From NCBI GenBank assembly GCA_028716365.1, contig JAQUPZ010000001.1, forward strand, positions 537,205 through 601,204: DNA of 64,000 bases, read 5' to 3'. Below, one piece after another: positions 1 through 9,027 of the stretch. Numbering within the stretch: position 1 is the first letter of the stretch; the number at the start of each line of letters is the position of its first letter. Below the pieces are notes generated by a model. The model worked only from the letters and a program-made list of their open reading frames with translations, did not search any database and was not told the DNA's origin. Made by a program: the position numbers and the translations under genes. The DNA comes from Kiritimatiellia bacterium. GTDB lineage: Bacteria; Verrucomicrobiota; Kiritimatiellia; UBA8416; YA12-FULL-48-11.

Positions 1-2
1 GT

Positions 3-2411
3 ACCTGGAGTGCAGGGTTCTATTCGAACGATATGACCATGTATGGTAATGCGGGCGCTGATATCATGAGGATGGCTGTGAACGTTGACGCGGAGGATCT
101 AGCAGGAATGTTCAACTCGTGGACGACTACTTCTTATTCTGCCTACGCCTATTCAAACAATTTCATGATGTCCGGCAGTGCAGGCAATGATGTCATGAAT
201 ATGGCCCTGGCGTTCAATATAGTCGCAGAGGGCAATGCATATTTCTCTACTAACAACACTTCCGGGGGTTCAGGTGGTATTGCCATGTATGGCGGCTCGG
301 GCGCTGATATCATGAACATGGCGGTGAATCTCGACTTGGCTGCCGATATTTCCGCCTATGTCATAGAAAATGATTTCATAATGACCGGCAGTGCAGGCAA
401 TGACCGCCTCGTCATGAATGTCGATGCGGACATGTACGGAGACGCGTGGAACGCATTCGGATCATACAATACGAATGGCAACTGGTTAGGCATTTGGGGC
501 GGCGACGGAGCTGATTACATGGCGCTTAACCTGGATGTGTTAGAGCGCGCGATTGGTACATCGTACGGCAACTCGATTGCTTCCAACGACTTGACAATGA
601 ATGGCGGCGACGGGATTGACAACATGTTGCTGGACATGGATTTCACCATGCTCGGCGGCTTCGACACCAGCTACGACGGATTCTATTACAATGAGTTCCA
701 TATGACCGGTGGCGCCAATAGTGGCACTGACGGCAACGACACGATGAAGATGTACATGGATCTTGTCATTGCGGGCGGAACTGTCAGCAGGTCGATCTTC
801 TCGAATGACTTCGGCATGTGGGGCGGCCTCGGCATTGATAACATGCTCATGAGTATCGACGTGGATGTGAACGCAGAGGAGTCCGCCTGGTTCAGGACCA
901 ATTCATTCACGCTGAGCGGCAGCGACGGGGCCGATCGCCTCATGTTCAATATGGTCGTGGATATGAATGTTGCTGGAACTTATGCCTACGTTGGCAAAAA
1001 TGATGTACTGCTCGACGGAGGTACCGGCAACGATTATCTGGATGCGAATATAACGGCTCACCTTAAGGCGTCGAATGATGCTGATTTCTACAGCAATACG
1101 TTCTCCATGTTGGGCGGTACCGGTATCGGCAATGACTACCTTGCCATGGATGTGCGCGTGCGCGCGAGCGCAACGCAGGAGCACTATGCGTCATTCTTCC
1201 ACAATGATATTCTTATGAGCGGCGGGTCAGGGATCGACCGCATGGCGCTTTACATGGATCTCGATATGTACGCGTTGCAGAGCAGCTACGCCTCCATCGC
1301 CTCTAACGTCGTCACGATGAATGGAGGCGCTGGTGCAGACAATATGTCGCTCAAGCTCTACGGGTTGATGTCGGCGGAGTCTAGTGCGACGTTCCACAAT
1401 AACACGTTCTGGATGACCGGTGGAGGTGGTGCGGATATCATGGCAATGAACATGAATGTCGTCATGAACATCGTGGACAACTCGGCCGGTTGCTATGCAA
1501 ACAACAACAACTTCAGGATGACCGGCGCTACGGGCAATGACGTGATGAACATGGTCGGCATGTTTGATGTCGAGAGCGATGCCGACATTAACCAGTTCTA
1601 TATGACCGGAGGCTCGGGTAACGACATCATGAATATGACGTTGAGGTTCCTTGGCGGCACTCGGTACGATCTTCTGGATATGAATACTAACAAGTTCAGC
1701 ATGGTCGGTGATGGCGGCATTGATGCCATGCATATGAACCTGAACGTCTCAGCGTTCAATGTTGTTCATGACAATGATATTGTCTTGCAGGGTGGTGCCG
1801 GTGCTGATCATGTTGGATTGTGTATAGCCGGTCCTTATGGCGGGGTCAATTCATTTGATTTAAATGACATCACCATGACGGGCAGTACGGGTAACGATGT
1901 GCTGCATTTCACGCTTAACCACGTGGATCACTTCAGTGGCAATACCATTAATATGGATGGTGGCTCTGGCAATGACATAATAAGTATCAGATTGCTGGAT
2001 GTTGTAGCTAATGGTACGACCACTGTTCTTGACAACGTCGTTAACGTCGTGGGCGGTCTTGGTGTTGATACGATTCAGATTGTGGCCGGGACGGATGATG
2101 CGGAATTTGTCCTGAGATACGATGCGATGGGTGATGTTGGCGACAATGTCAATGGTTTGGGGGCTGGGCATGAAGTTAGAATAGAGGCGAACCCTAGCGA
2201 TTTTGGTGGCGGCGTCTCAAGTGTCAACATGGCCACTAACTTTAACGCAGGTAGTGCGTTACTCTCAGGCAATCAATGGTTCTTCAATACCGTAAATCAC
2301 CAGCTGATATATGATGCTGACGGCACTGGAACGGCTACTGATCCTGTGGTAGTTGCGAACTTTAATGCTAATATATCTATTACGGGGGGAGATATTCATC
2401 TGGTATTCTAG
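3..2411 (+). CDS. RTX-like type I secretion substrate, repeat protein (5' partial)
   Basis: The reading frame is open to the left edge, and the residues before the first ATG (33) already follow the repeat pattern, so the gene starts upstream. About 21 copies of a glycine/aspartate motif of the form GGxGxDxMxM (for example GSAGNDVMNM, GGSGADIMNM) recur every 28-45 residues, usually preceded by a ND-F/I-x-M segment. This resembles the calcium-binding RTX nonapeptide, but with one motif per unit and methionine at the hydrophobic positions. The last ~100 residues lack the motif and contain YDADGTGTA near a hydrophobic C terminus, like the uncleaved secretion signal of RTX proteins. ABC and HlyD genes lie just downstream. 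Likely role: exported surface or matrix protein; no catalytic domain is visible in this part. Confidence 0.8.
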   Translation, partial: TWSAGFYSNDMTMYGNAGADIMRMAVNVDAEDLAGMFNSWTTTSYSAYAYSNNFMMSGSAGNDVMNMALAFNIVAEGNAYFSTNNTSGGSGGIAMYGGSGADIMNMAVNLDLAADISAYVIENDFIMTGSAGNDRLVMNVDADMYGDAWNAFGSYNTNGNWLGIWGGDGADYMALNLDVLERAIGTSYGNSIASNDLTMNGGDGIDNMLLDMDFTMLGGFDTSYDGFYYNEFHMTGGANSGTDGNDTMKMYMDLVIAGGTVSRSIFSNDFGMWGGLGIDNMLMSIDVDVNAEESAWFRTNSFTLSGSDGADRLMFNMVVDMNVAGTYAYVGKNDVLLDGGTGNDYLDANITAHLKASNDADFYSNTFSMLGGTGIGNDYLAMDVRVRASATQEHYASFFHNDILMSGGSGIDRMALYMDLDMYALQSSYASIASNVVTMNGGAGADNMSLKLYGLMSAESSATFHNNTFWMTGGGGADIMAMNMNVVMNIVDNSAGCYANNNNFRMTGATGNDVMNMVGMFDVESDADINQFYMTGGSGNDIMNMTLRFLGGTRYDLLDMNTNKFSMVGDGGIDAMHMNLNVSAFNVVHDNDIVLQGGAGADHVGLCIAGPYGGVNSFDLNDITMTGSTGNDVLHFTLNHVDHFSGNTINMDGGSGNDIISIRLLDVVANGTTTVLDNVVNVVGGLGVDTIQIVAGTDDAEFVLRYDAMGDVGDNVNGLGAGHEVRIEANPSDFGGGVSSVNMATNFNAGSALLSGNQWFFNTVNHQLIYDADGTGTATDPVVVANFNANISITGGDIHLVF

Positions 2412-2437
2412 GTGAGATATGTAATAGTGTTAATTTG

Positions 2438-2472
2438 AAGCGCCCTCACGGTTAGTGAGGGCGCTTTCTTTT
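2438..2472 (+). terminator. Intrinsic terminator after the RTX-like gene
   Basis: Perfect 12-bp arms AAGCGCCCTCAC and GTGAGGGCGCTT enclose a 5-nt loop and are followed by TCTTTT. It lies 26 bases after the stop codon and should end transcription of the repeat protein, separating it from the downstream sulfotransferase/export genes. Confidence 0.9.
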
Positions 2473-2488
2473 GCAGGGTGGCCCGGCC

Positions 2489-2517
2489 GCTCCCTGGACG
2501 AGTGTTGGCCAGGGAGC
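2489..2517 (+). other. Second inverted repeat in the 2412-2611 gap
   Basis: Arms GCTCCCTGG and CCAGGGAGC (9 bp, 11-nt loop) stand 17 bases after the terminator. No T-run follows, so it is not an intrinsic terminator; it may be a leader structure or protein site for the 2612 gene. Nothing else was recognised in this gap except the ribosome-binding site GGAAAGGA before 2612. Confidence 0.4.
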
Positions 2518-2611
2518 TCGCGGTCCACCTTTCAGTTCAGCCTTGAATTTATCTCCCGGATGTGTAGAGTCATCACCTTTCGACTAATGGCATTAGGAAA
2601 GGAAACAGGAT

Positions 2612-4453
2612 ATGGCAATAATTTCTATGGAACAGGCACTGGCGCAGGTAATGCATCTTGTTAACACAAATAATATCGGCGAGGCGGACAAGATCATATC
2701 CGAGCAGTTGAAGGCGCATCCGCTGGAGCCGCAGATTCTCCATGCCGCGGGGCTTGTTGAATTCCGGAAGAACAAGATAAAAGAAGGTATTTCACTGGTC
2801 GAAAAGGCGGTCCAGATTGACAAGAAAAACCCCATGTACCTTGGTAATCTTGGTGAATTCTACAGGCGCGACAGGCAGTTTGACAAGGCCAAGGAGGCCT
2901 TCGAAAAGGCCCTGCTGATCATGCCTGAGTTCCTGAAGGCGCACCTTGGCCTGGCGAATACGCTCAAGGACCAGAAGAAATACCAGGAGGCCCTGGCGCG
3001 GTTCAGGCTTGTCCTGGCAATCAACCCCAGCTTCGCGCAGGCATACAACTACCTTGGTCAGATGCTCGTTGAGATGGAGAAGGCAGACCAGGCAATCCCT
3101 TTGCTTAGAAAGGCCGTGGGCTTGAACAAGAACTACGTGGAAGCACAGGTCAACCTGGCGATGGCTCTGGAAATGACCGGTGAGCCGGAAGAGGCGTTGG
3201 GGATCTACGAGAGCGTGCTTGAGAAAATGCCCAAGCACGTGGGGATCCTCAACAGCATAGGCACAATCCTCAGGAACCTTGGCAAGATGGAGGAATCCGT
3301 CAAGTATTTTGAGAAGGCGTTGGCGCTGGACCCGGATAATGTCGGGACCTACTACAATCTTTCCCGTTCCAAGGTTGGGTCCGACCCGAAAGAGTTGGAA
3401 AAGATGGAAAAGATGTTCGATGACCCCCGCCTGAATAACAATCAGAAGTGCAGCCTCCATTTTACAATGGGGAAGGTCTATGATGATAACAAAGATTACA
3501 AGAAGGCTTTTAATCACTTCAAGGCCGGTAATGAACTGGATACCCGGGAAAAGTCCTTCGATCCGCGGATGCACCACATCCATGTCAGCCGCCTCATGTC
3601 GGTGTTCACCAAGGATTTCTTTGAGAACCACAAGGGTATGGGCAGTGAGAGTACGGTGCCGATCTTTGTTGTCGGTGTACCGCGATCGGGTACAACCCTG
3701 ACGGAGCAGACAATCGCAAGCCATCCGAAGGTTTTCGGGGCAGGGGAATTGAATTATGTCGGCAAGCTAATCCAGTCCATATCTGAAAGCCAGGGTAACA
3801 TGGCCAACTACCCTGAGAGCGTGACCATGCTTGATGCCATAACCGCGTGCAAGCTCGGGGAGGACTACGTCAGGTATGTGAGATCGCTGGGCGGTAAGGA
3901 AGTGCAGCACATTACGGACAAAATGCCCGGTAATTTCATGAATCTGGGTCTGATTGCCCTGGTCCTGCCCAAGGCGAAGATCATCCATTGTAAACGCAAC
4001 ATGCTTGATACAAGCTTGTCCTGTTTCTCCCAGCATTTTGCACAGGTGATGCCGTTCTCAAGGAACCTGCGCGATATGGGATTCTACTGCCGGGAATATT
4101 CCAGGATTATGAAGCACTGGCATGAGGTCCTGCCGTCGCCGATTCTTGATGTCAATTACGACGATATGGTGAATGATCACAAGGGCATGACCAAGAAGAT
4201 CCTTGATTTTGTCGGTCTGGAGTGGAGCGACGACTGTCTCAATTTTCACAAGACCGAGCGCGAAGTCAGGACGGCATCGACCTGGCAGGTCAGGCAACCC
4301 GTGTACAAGAGTTCGCTTGACCGCTGGAAGAACTACGATGAGTTCCTGGCCCCGTTGAGGCAGGCGATCGGGGATGAACTGCCGGAAGAACTTCGCAAGC
4401 CGGGCGAGAAACCGACTCCTATTCCGGGGATGGAAAAGCCAGCGAAAAAGTAG
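2612..4453 (+). CDS. TPR-repeat sulfotransferase family protein
   Basis: 613 aa. Residues ~1-310 are tandem tetratricopeptide-like repeats (for example the FDKAKEAFEKAL type). Residues ~348-590 form a sulfotransferase domain with the 5'-phosphosulfate-binding loop GVPRSGTTLTEQ at 355-366, which in this family binds PAPS. No signal peptide is visible, so it is likely cytoplasmic. It lies between a type I substrate gene and the exporter genes, 27 bases before the ABC start, and is probably co-transcribed with them. By inference it could sulfate the exported protein or a glycan before export; the acceptor cannot be read from sequence. The start is supported by the upstream GGAAAGGA. Family assignment is firm, role uncertain. 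Confidence 0.85.
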   Translation: MAIISMEQALAQVMHLVNTNNIGEADKIISEQLKAHPLEPQILHAAGLVEFRKNKIKEGISLVEKAVQIDKKNPMYLGNLGEFYRRDRQFDKAKEAFEKALLIMPEFLKAHLGLANTLKDQKKYQEALARFRLVLAINPSFAQAYNYLGQMLVEMEKADQAIPLLRKAVGLNKNYVEAQVNLAMALEMTGEPEEALGIYESVLEKMPKHVGILNSIGTILRNLGKMEESVKYFEKALALDPDNVGTYYNLSRSKVGSDPKELEKMEKMFDDPRLNNNQKCSLHFTMGKVYDDNKDYKKAFNHFKAGNELDTREKSFDPRMHHIHVSRLMSVFTKDFFENHKGMGSESTVPIFVVGVPRSGTTLTEQTIASHPKVFGAGELNYVGKLIQSISESQGNMANYPESVTMLDAITACKLGEDYVRYVRSLGGKEVQHITDKMPGNFMNLGLIALVLPKAKIIHCKRNMLDTSLSCFSQHFAQVMPFSRNLRDMGFYCREYSRIMKHWHEVLPSPILDVNYDDMVNDHKGMTKKILDFVGLEWSDDCLNFHKTEREVRTASTWQVRQPVYKSSLDRWKNYDEFLAPLRQAIGDELPEELRKPGEKPTPIPGMEKPAKK

Positions 4454-4480
4454 GAGTTTGGGAATGGGAGCAAGTCGGCT

Positions 4481-6178
4481 ATGAAGGAACTGATCAGGCG
4501 TCTCAAGGCGTGGCCGTTCCTTTCGTTTGAGATTGGTCTGGCATCGCTTTTTATCGGCCTGCTTGGCCTGGCATCACCCATATACATCATGCAGGTTTTG
4601 CGCCGGTATGTTTCCAGCGGGATTGACGGTACCCTGTTCACATTGACCACCGGGGTGCTGGTTGCGATTGTCATGGAGTTTGCATTCCGCCAGGTACGCC
4701 TCAGGCTCACGAGGGGACTCAACCTGAGGCCCGAGGCGGAGCTCAGCGGGCGGGTGTTTGCCACTATCACCGACGCAAGGATGGGCGCTTTGAGCAAGGT
4801 GCCCGAGGCGCAGCAGCGCGAGATGGTCAGCCACCTTAACACGATCCAGCAGACATATAACCCGATCAACATCACAACCTTGTTCGATGTTCCCATCAGC
4901 CTTCTTTACCTGGTCGTGGTTTATCTGCTGAGGCCGGCTATCGCCCTGCTGGTCCTTTGCTTTATGGTGGTCATTGTGCTCGTCTCAGTGGTCATCCGGT
5001 TCGCGCAGAAGAAGCCGACCCAGGAAGTTCAACAGGTAACGGCCCGCAGCAGAAATCTGGCTCAAAGTGCCCTCCAGGCTGATGATTCCGTGCGTGCTTT
5101 CAACGCCGCGCGGCACCTCAAGGAGCTGTGGGGAAAGTTGCAGGCGAAGATGAACGGCTTCCAGCGGCACCTGGTAATTCTGCAGGGCTTGTCACAATCT
5201 CTTACCGGAGGCCTTCAGGCCCTGATGAACGTGGCAGTCATTGCTGTTGGCGCCTGGCTTACCGTGCGCGGAGAGATGACCGTTGCGGCCATGATCGGGG
5301 CAAACATACTTGCAGCCCGGTCCATCGCGCCCATCCTGCGCGTATCACAGATCAGCCCCCAGTTGACAAAGGCGGGACAGTCGCTGGATATTCTGGAAGC
5401 ATTCTGCAACATAGCAAGGGAACCCAGGAGCGGAACGGCGCTCAAGACATTTGCCGGCCGCGTTGAGTTCTCGGACATGGCTTTCAGTTTTGACCAGGCG
5501 CATGGCCCGCTGTTTGAGTCTGTCACGCTGACGGTGCCGGCCGGCGGGCTGCTGGTGGTAACCGGCGCCAATGGCACCGGAAAGACTACAATGGCCAGCC
5601 TGGTGCTGGGCCTTCTTCAGCCCACGAGGGGACGAATCCTGGTGGATGGAGTGGAGCTTCGCCAAGTTCAACCTGAATGGTGGCGCCGCCAAATTATATA
5701 CATGCCGCAGGAGCCTGTTTTCTTTGAAGGAACGATCCGGGAAAACCTTTTGACCAACGGAGCGGATGTGCAGGAAGAGGAACTTCTCGCGATATTGCAG
5801 AGGGTGGGGTTGAAGCAGTTTCTTGATGAAAGCACGGCCGGACTCGAGATGATGCTTGCGGGAGGCGGACGGCACCTGGCCCTTGGTATCAGACGCCGCA
5901 TTGCTCTTGCGCGCGCGCTGGTTACTAAAGGCCAGCTGGTTGTCATTGATGAACCTACAGAGGGTATGGATCAGCCTGGCAGGGTTATGATTGGACAGAT
6001 TGTTACTGAACTTGTACAGGAAGGGAAGACCCTTGTAATATGTTCTCATAATCCCAATATATTACCAAACAGGGGGATACGATTGAATCTGGATATTAAA
6101 CCTGTTCCCGGTATTATCCTCCAGAACCCAAACAAAGCTGTGGGACCTGGTATGACCAGGGATGGCGAGGAAGAGTAG
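4481..6178 (+). CDS. Type I secretion ABC transporter (permease-ATPase)
   Basis: 565 aa half-transporter. Membrane segments occupy residues ~10-300 and the nucleotide-binding domain ~325-540. Walker A is GANGTGKT (362-369), Q-loop MPQ (408-410), Walker B LVVIDE (486-491) and the H-loop histidine is 523. The usual LSGGQ signature is replaced by LALGI (466-470) ahead of RRRIALARAL. There is no N-terminal C39 peptidase domain, so it belongs with the PrtD/HlyB-like exporters that do not cleave a leader. It would energise export of the upstream RTX-like protein together with the HlyD-type adaptor, whose frame overlaps its 3' end by 17 bases. No TolC-like outer-membrane gene is in the window. Confidence 0.88.
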   Translation: MKELIRRLKAWPFLSFEIGLASLFIGLLGLASPIYIMQVLRRYVSSGIDGTLFTLTTGVLVAIVMEFAFRQVRLRLTRGLNLRPEAELSGRVFATITDARMGALSKVPEAQQREMVSHLNTIQQTYNPINITTLFDVPISLLYLVVVYLLRPAIALLVLCFMVVIVLVSVVIRFAQKKPTQEVQQVTARSRNLAQSALQADDSVRAFNAARHLKELWGKLQAKMNGFQRHLVILQGLSQSLTGGLQALMNVAVIAVGAWLTVRGEMTVAAMIGANILAARSIAPILRVSQISPQLTKAGQSLDILEAFCNIAREPRSGTALKTFAGRVEFSDMAFSFDQAHGPLFESVTLTVPAGGLLVVTGANGTGKTTMASLVLGLLQPTRGRILVDGVELRQVQPEWWRRQIIYMPQEPVFFEGTIRENLLTNGADVQEEELLAILQRVGLKQFLDESTAGLEMMLAGGGRHLALGIRRRIALARALVTKGQLVVIDEPTEGMDQPGRVMIGQIVTELVQEGKTLVICSHNPNILPNRGIRLNLDIKPVPGIILQNPNKAVGPGMTRDGEEE

Positions 6179-7562
6179 CGTGGAAAAAACAGATAAAACA
6201 GAACATGGCAGCATGGACCTGGTACCCAGGCCTCCGGCAGCGATTGATAAAGTTGCAAACCAGCCAGGACACCCGGCATTACCCAAAGCCGCTGAAGCTG
6301 AGATCAAATCCGCAACGCATATGTTCATGCTGATCTCGACGCTGTTCGTGCTTGTGTTTGGCCTGTGGGCATCATTCAGCCGGCTGGATATTATGAGCGT
6401 TGCCAGCGGCGAGGTCATTCCGTTCGGGAACATCAAGCGGGTACAGCATCTGGAAGGCGGAATCGTCAAGAAAATACTCGTTAAAGAAGGTGATATAGTA
6501 AAAAAAGACCAGCCGCTGGTTGAATTGGAGAGTACTGCCAGTGAATCTTCGGTCAATGAACTCAACATCCGGGCTGCCTCCCTGCGTATCAACATCATCC
6601 GCCTGTCTGCTGAACTGGCCGACAAGGATACCATGGAGTTTGATAAAGACCTGCTCTCGCAACATGCCAGCCTTGTGGAACAGGCGCGTGGAGTTTTCAA
6701 GGCGAACAGGGAACAGTTATTGAACAACCTTAAGAGCCAGGATCAGTTGATTTCCCAGCGGGCACAAAGTTGCAAGGAGCTGGAGGTCCGTGTACGTAAC
6801 GCGAAGGAGCGCAGGAACCTTTTGAAAGAGCAGATATCCATCAGTACGTCCCTCTTGAAGGACGACCTGACCAGCCGGTACCAGCATCTGGAACTGCTGA
6901 AACAGGCCAATGTACTGGACGGCGAAATCGAGGAAAACAGCCTTGCCCTGAAGCGTATAGAGTCGGCTTTGGCCGAGCAGGAAAGTAAGAAGAAGGCCAT
7001 GATCAGTGCATACAAGAAGGATATTCAGGGTGAACTGGAGCAGAACCGTCGGGACAACGATGAATTGACCGAGCGGATGCGAAAGTTCCAGGATAGCCTG
7101 CATCGTGCCGTATTGCGTGCGCCAGTGGACGGGATCGTTAAGACGTTGTATGTTGTTACGGAAGGTGGCGTTGTGGCACCCGGTTTCACATTGATGGACA
7201 TCGTTCCGCAAGACGCACAACTGATTATTGAGGCCAAGTTGCCTACCAAGGATATCGGTTATGTCAAAGTTGGTCAGAAGGCCTTACTGAGACTTTCCTC
7301 GGCGGATGCATTCAAGTATACAGACTTGGAAGGTGATGTGATCGCTATCAGTCCGGATACATTTATCAGTCCCCAGGGGATGCCTTACTATAAAGTGTCT
7401 ATATCCACTAAGCAGGCTTATTTTGGCGACGGGGATTCACGTTACATGTTATCTCCAGGCATGCAGCTGGAAGTGTCTATCCAAACCGGTGAGCGTACGG
7501 TATTGCAGTATATTTTCGATCCTGTTCTTCTCGGCTCCCGTGAAGCCATGACCGAGCGGTAA
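6162..7562 (+). CDS. HlyD-family membrane fusion protein of type I secretion
   Basis: 466 aa. One membrane helix at ~54-72 follows a ~50-residue cytoplasmic N terminus. It is followed by a lipoyl/barrel-sandwich half (HLEGGIVKKILVKEGDIV), a long coiled coil at ~125-315, the second lipoyl half (LRAPVDGIVKTLYV) and a beta-barrel C terminus. This is the periplasmic adaptor joining the ABC exporter to an outer-membrane channel. The ATG at 6162 overlaps the ABC gene by 17 bases; an in-frame GTG at 6180, right after the ABC stop and preceded by GAGGAAGAG, is an equally good start. Confidence 0.9.
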   Translation: MARKSSVEKTDKTEHGSMDLVPRPPAAIDKVANQPGHPALPKAAEAEIKSATHMFMLISTLFVLVFGLWASFSRLDIMSVASGEVIPFGNIKRVQHLEGGIVKKILVKEGDIVKKDQPLVELESTASESSVNELNIRAASLRINIIRLSAELADKDTMEFDKDLLSQHASLVEQARGVFKANREQLLNNLKSQDQLISQRAQSCKELEVRVRNAKERRNLLKEQISISTSLLKDDLTSRYQHLELLKQANVLDGEIEENSLALKRIESALAEQESKKKAMISAYKKDIQGELEQNRRDNDELTERMRKFQDSLHRAVLRAPVDGIVKTLYVVTEGGVVAPGFTLMDIVPQDAQLIIEAKLPTKDIGYVKVGQKALLRLSSADAFKYTDLEGDVIAISPDTFISPQGMPYYKVSISTKQAYFGDGDSRYMLSPGMQLEVSIQTGERTVLQYIFDPVLLGSREAMTER

Positions 7563-7665
7563 CCTATCTTTCTCTTTCAGTGCGGTATTTGGCAGTAACG
7601 GTAATTTGGCCCATTACATTTAGAGCTCAGTTTAGAATAGGGGTGGTACTCGTTCGGGTAAACTA

Positions 7666-7727
7666 TTTGGAGTGCGGCGGTTCACCGTGAATGGTTTACC
7701 ATGAACGGCTTGACGCCGCACTCCAAA
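7666..7727. repeat. Palindromic element with 14-bp perfect arms
   Basis: Arms TTTGGAGTGCGGCG (7666-7679) and CGCCGCACTCCAAA (7714-7727) enclose 34 bases that hold a nested GTTCA...TGAAC pair and a GGT-TT-ACC mini-hairpin. No T-run follows. It sits between a + strand and a - strand gene. It looks like a dispersed extragenic palindrome, or a bidirectional transcription barrier. No second copy was seen in this window. Confidence 0.7.
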
Positions 7728-7812
7728 ACTGATGCTATCCGAAAGCAAAGAACCATACTACAGTTGCGATCAACGGCTGTGCTGAACAATGTCATGCGAT
7801 CACCTGTATAAT

Positions 7813-8865
7813 TCATTCCACGCTCTCGGTAAGCATATACTTCCATACATTCATCCATCGGTCCGCATATTTGTTGGCGATAACGGACGTGTGCGCCGTT
7901 CTTGCCACTTCTAGACCTTTCTTTTCTGCGATAATAACTGGTGGATAGCTGGTCATCAGTATTCTTGTATGGTGATATGGTGGTTGTTCCACGGCGGGAT
8001 CCACTGGTCCACCGCATGAGTGCAAATTCAATATCCGGAAATTGCGTAGTAACTGTGTCTGCGTACACCCCACGGGATCCTGCCAATGGTTAAATACAAA
8101 AAATCGGTTTTTTGGAGTTGCAGAATCCTCCCTGTACCATGCTGCCGGGGCATCAAGCCGCTTGCTATAATCTTTAGGTGCTCCGGTACATATAACCCTT
8201 GCGACACAGTGCTTGATTGCCAGGAGTGCGGCGTGCCCTCCACCCTGTGACTGTCCGGCCACTGCGACAGTTTCCCATTTAATGTCGCTTGCCTGGGTGA
8301 GAAATTGTGACCATTCCTCGCGGGGGCGTTTTGGCTGGAGGAATATCAACAGTTTTATCAAACGATTCTCAATGCTTTCTGCTTTGCCGACAGTAATATA
8401 TTCTGTCTGGCCTCCCTGGATGATTGTCATCCGGAAATTCTCAAATGCTTTAGGGTCTGCGTCATATCTGCAGTTCGCAGCCGGGATTGAATTGGGATAC
8501 ATCAATGAGATCACATGGTATCCCTGGTTTGCAGCTGTCTTACAGAATGCACTCGCTCCCGCCGCGTCGCCACCGGTGCCCGGGAGCCAGAGTAACAGTT
8601 GATGCCGGGCCGGGGGTAAGTCGGATTTGTGGTCCACGATTATTTCGCGGTTCACGTATATGTAATGTGGTGAATCGAAAGTCCTGATTTCCGGGTCGGT
8701 CATGGATGGTCGTATACCCAGTACGGTTATTTCCGCCCTGGCGGGGGCTATGGCCGCCAGAAACGACAACAACAAAGTATACGGAAGCATCATACCGGCT
8801 TTTCTATGCTGGAGGCTGAATTTGAACAGAGGATGAAGAAGATTTCTTGTTAATCTATTTGTCAT
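7813..8865 (-). CDS. Exported alpha/beta-hydrolase-fold protein
   Basis: 350 aa. A hydrophobic segment from Met25/26 (MMLPYTLLLSFLAAIAPARA) is a good signal peptide, so translation may start near 8790 rather than 8865. The hydrolase fold is shown by WLPGTGGD (~93-100), a likely oxyanion region, and the nucleophile elbow AGQSQGGG with Ser206. A histidine near the C terminus (ARTAHTSV) could complete the triad. It resembles the BPSS1187-like hydrolase group, from memory. Substrate unknown. It is a single gene on the minus strand with no operon partner. Confidence 0.65.
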   Translation of the reverse strand: MTNRLTRNLLHPLFKFSLQHRKAGMMLPYTLLLSFLAAIAPARAEITVLGIRPSMTDPEIRTFDSPHYIYVNREIIVDHKSDLPPARHQLLLWLPGTGGDAAGASAFCKTAANQGYHVISLMYPNSIPAANCRYDADPKAFENFRMTIIQGGQTEYITVGKAESIENRLIKLLIFLQPKRPREEWSQFLTQASDIKWETVAVAGQSQGGGHAALLAIKHCVARVICTGAPKDYSKRLDAPAAWYREDSATPKNRFFVFNHWQDPVGCTQTQLLRNFRILNLHSCGGPVDPAVEQPPYHHTRILMTSYPPVIIAEKKGLEVARTAHTSVIANKYADRWMNVWKYMLTESVE

Positions 8866-9027
8866 GAATATGCCACTGCAGTACTAATGGCCCATCGTTA
8901 ATCATTCAATACCTGAGGCTTGTCGGCTGAAGGTCAGAAGGCAAACAATCTTATCCATAAGCTTAAGGCACCGGACATCCAGGATATTTCGAGAACAGGC
9001 CAGGAAGCACAAGCGCTGAAATCCATT

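Noticed and set aside
33-2400. Regular DNA-level repeats resembling a repeat array
   Set aside because: The repeats are imperfect, in one continuous reading frame and encode the RTX-like motif; spacers are coding. Not a CRISPR array.
2489-2517. Second hairpin after the RTX-like gene as a tandem terminator
   Set aside because: No T-run follows the stem, and a complete terminator already lies just upstream.
2792-3724. 310-codon minus-strand open frame
   Set aside because: Lies wholly opposite the TPR-sulfotransferase gene, has no recognisable domain and is a mirror of its codon pattern.
5345-6049. 234-codon minus-strand open frame
   Set aside because: Antisense to the ATPase domain of the ABC exporter; no domain, no ribosome-binding site of note.
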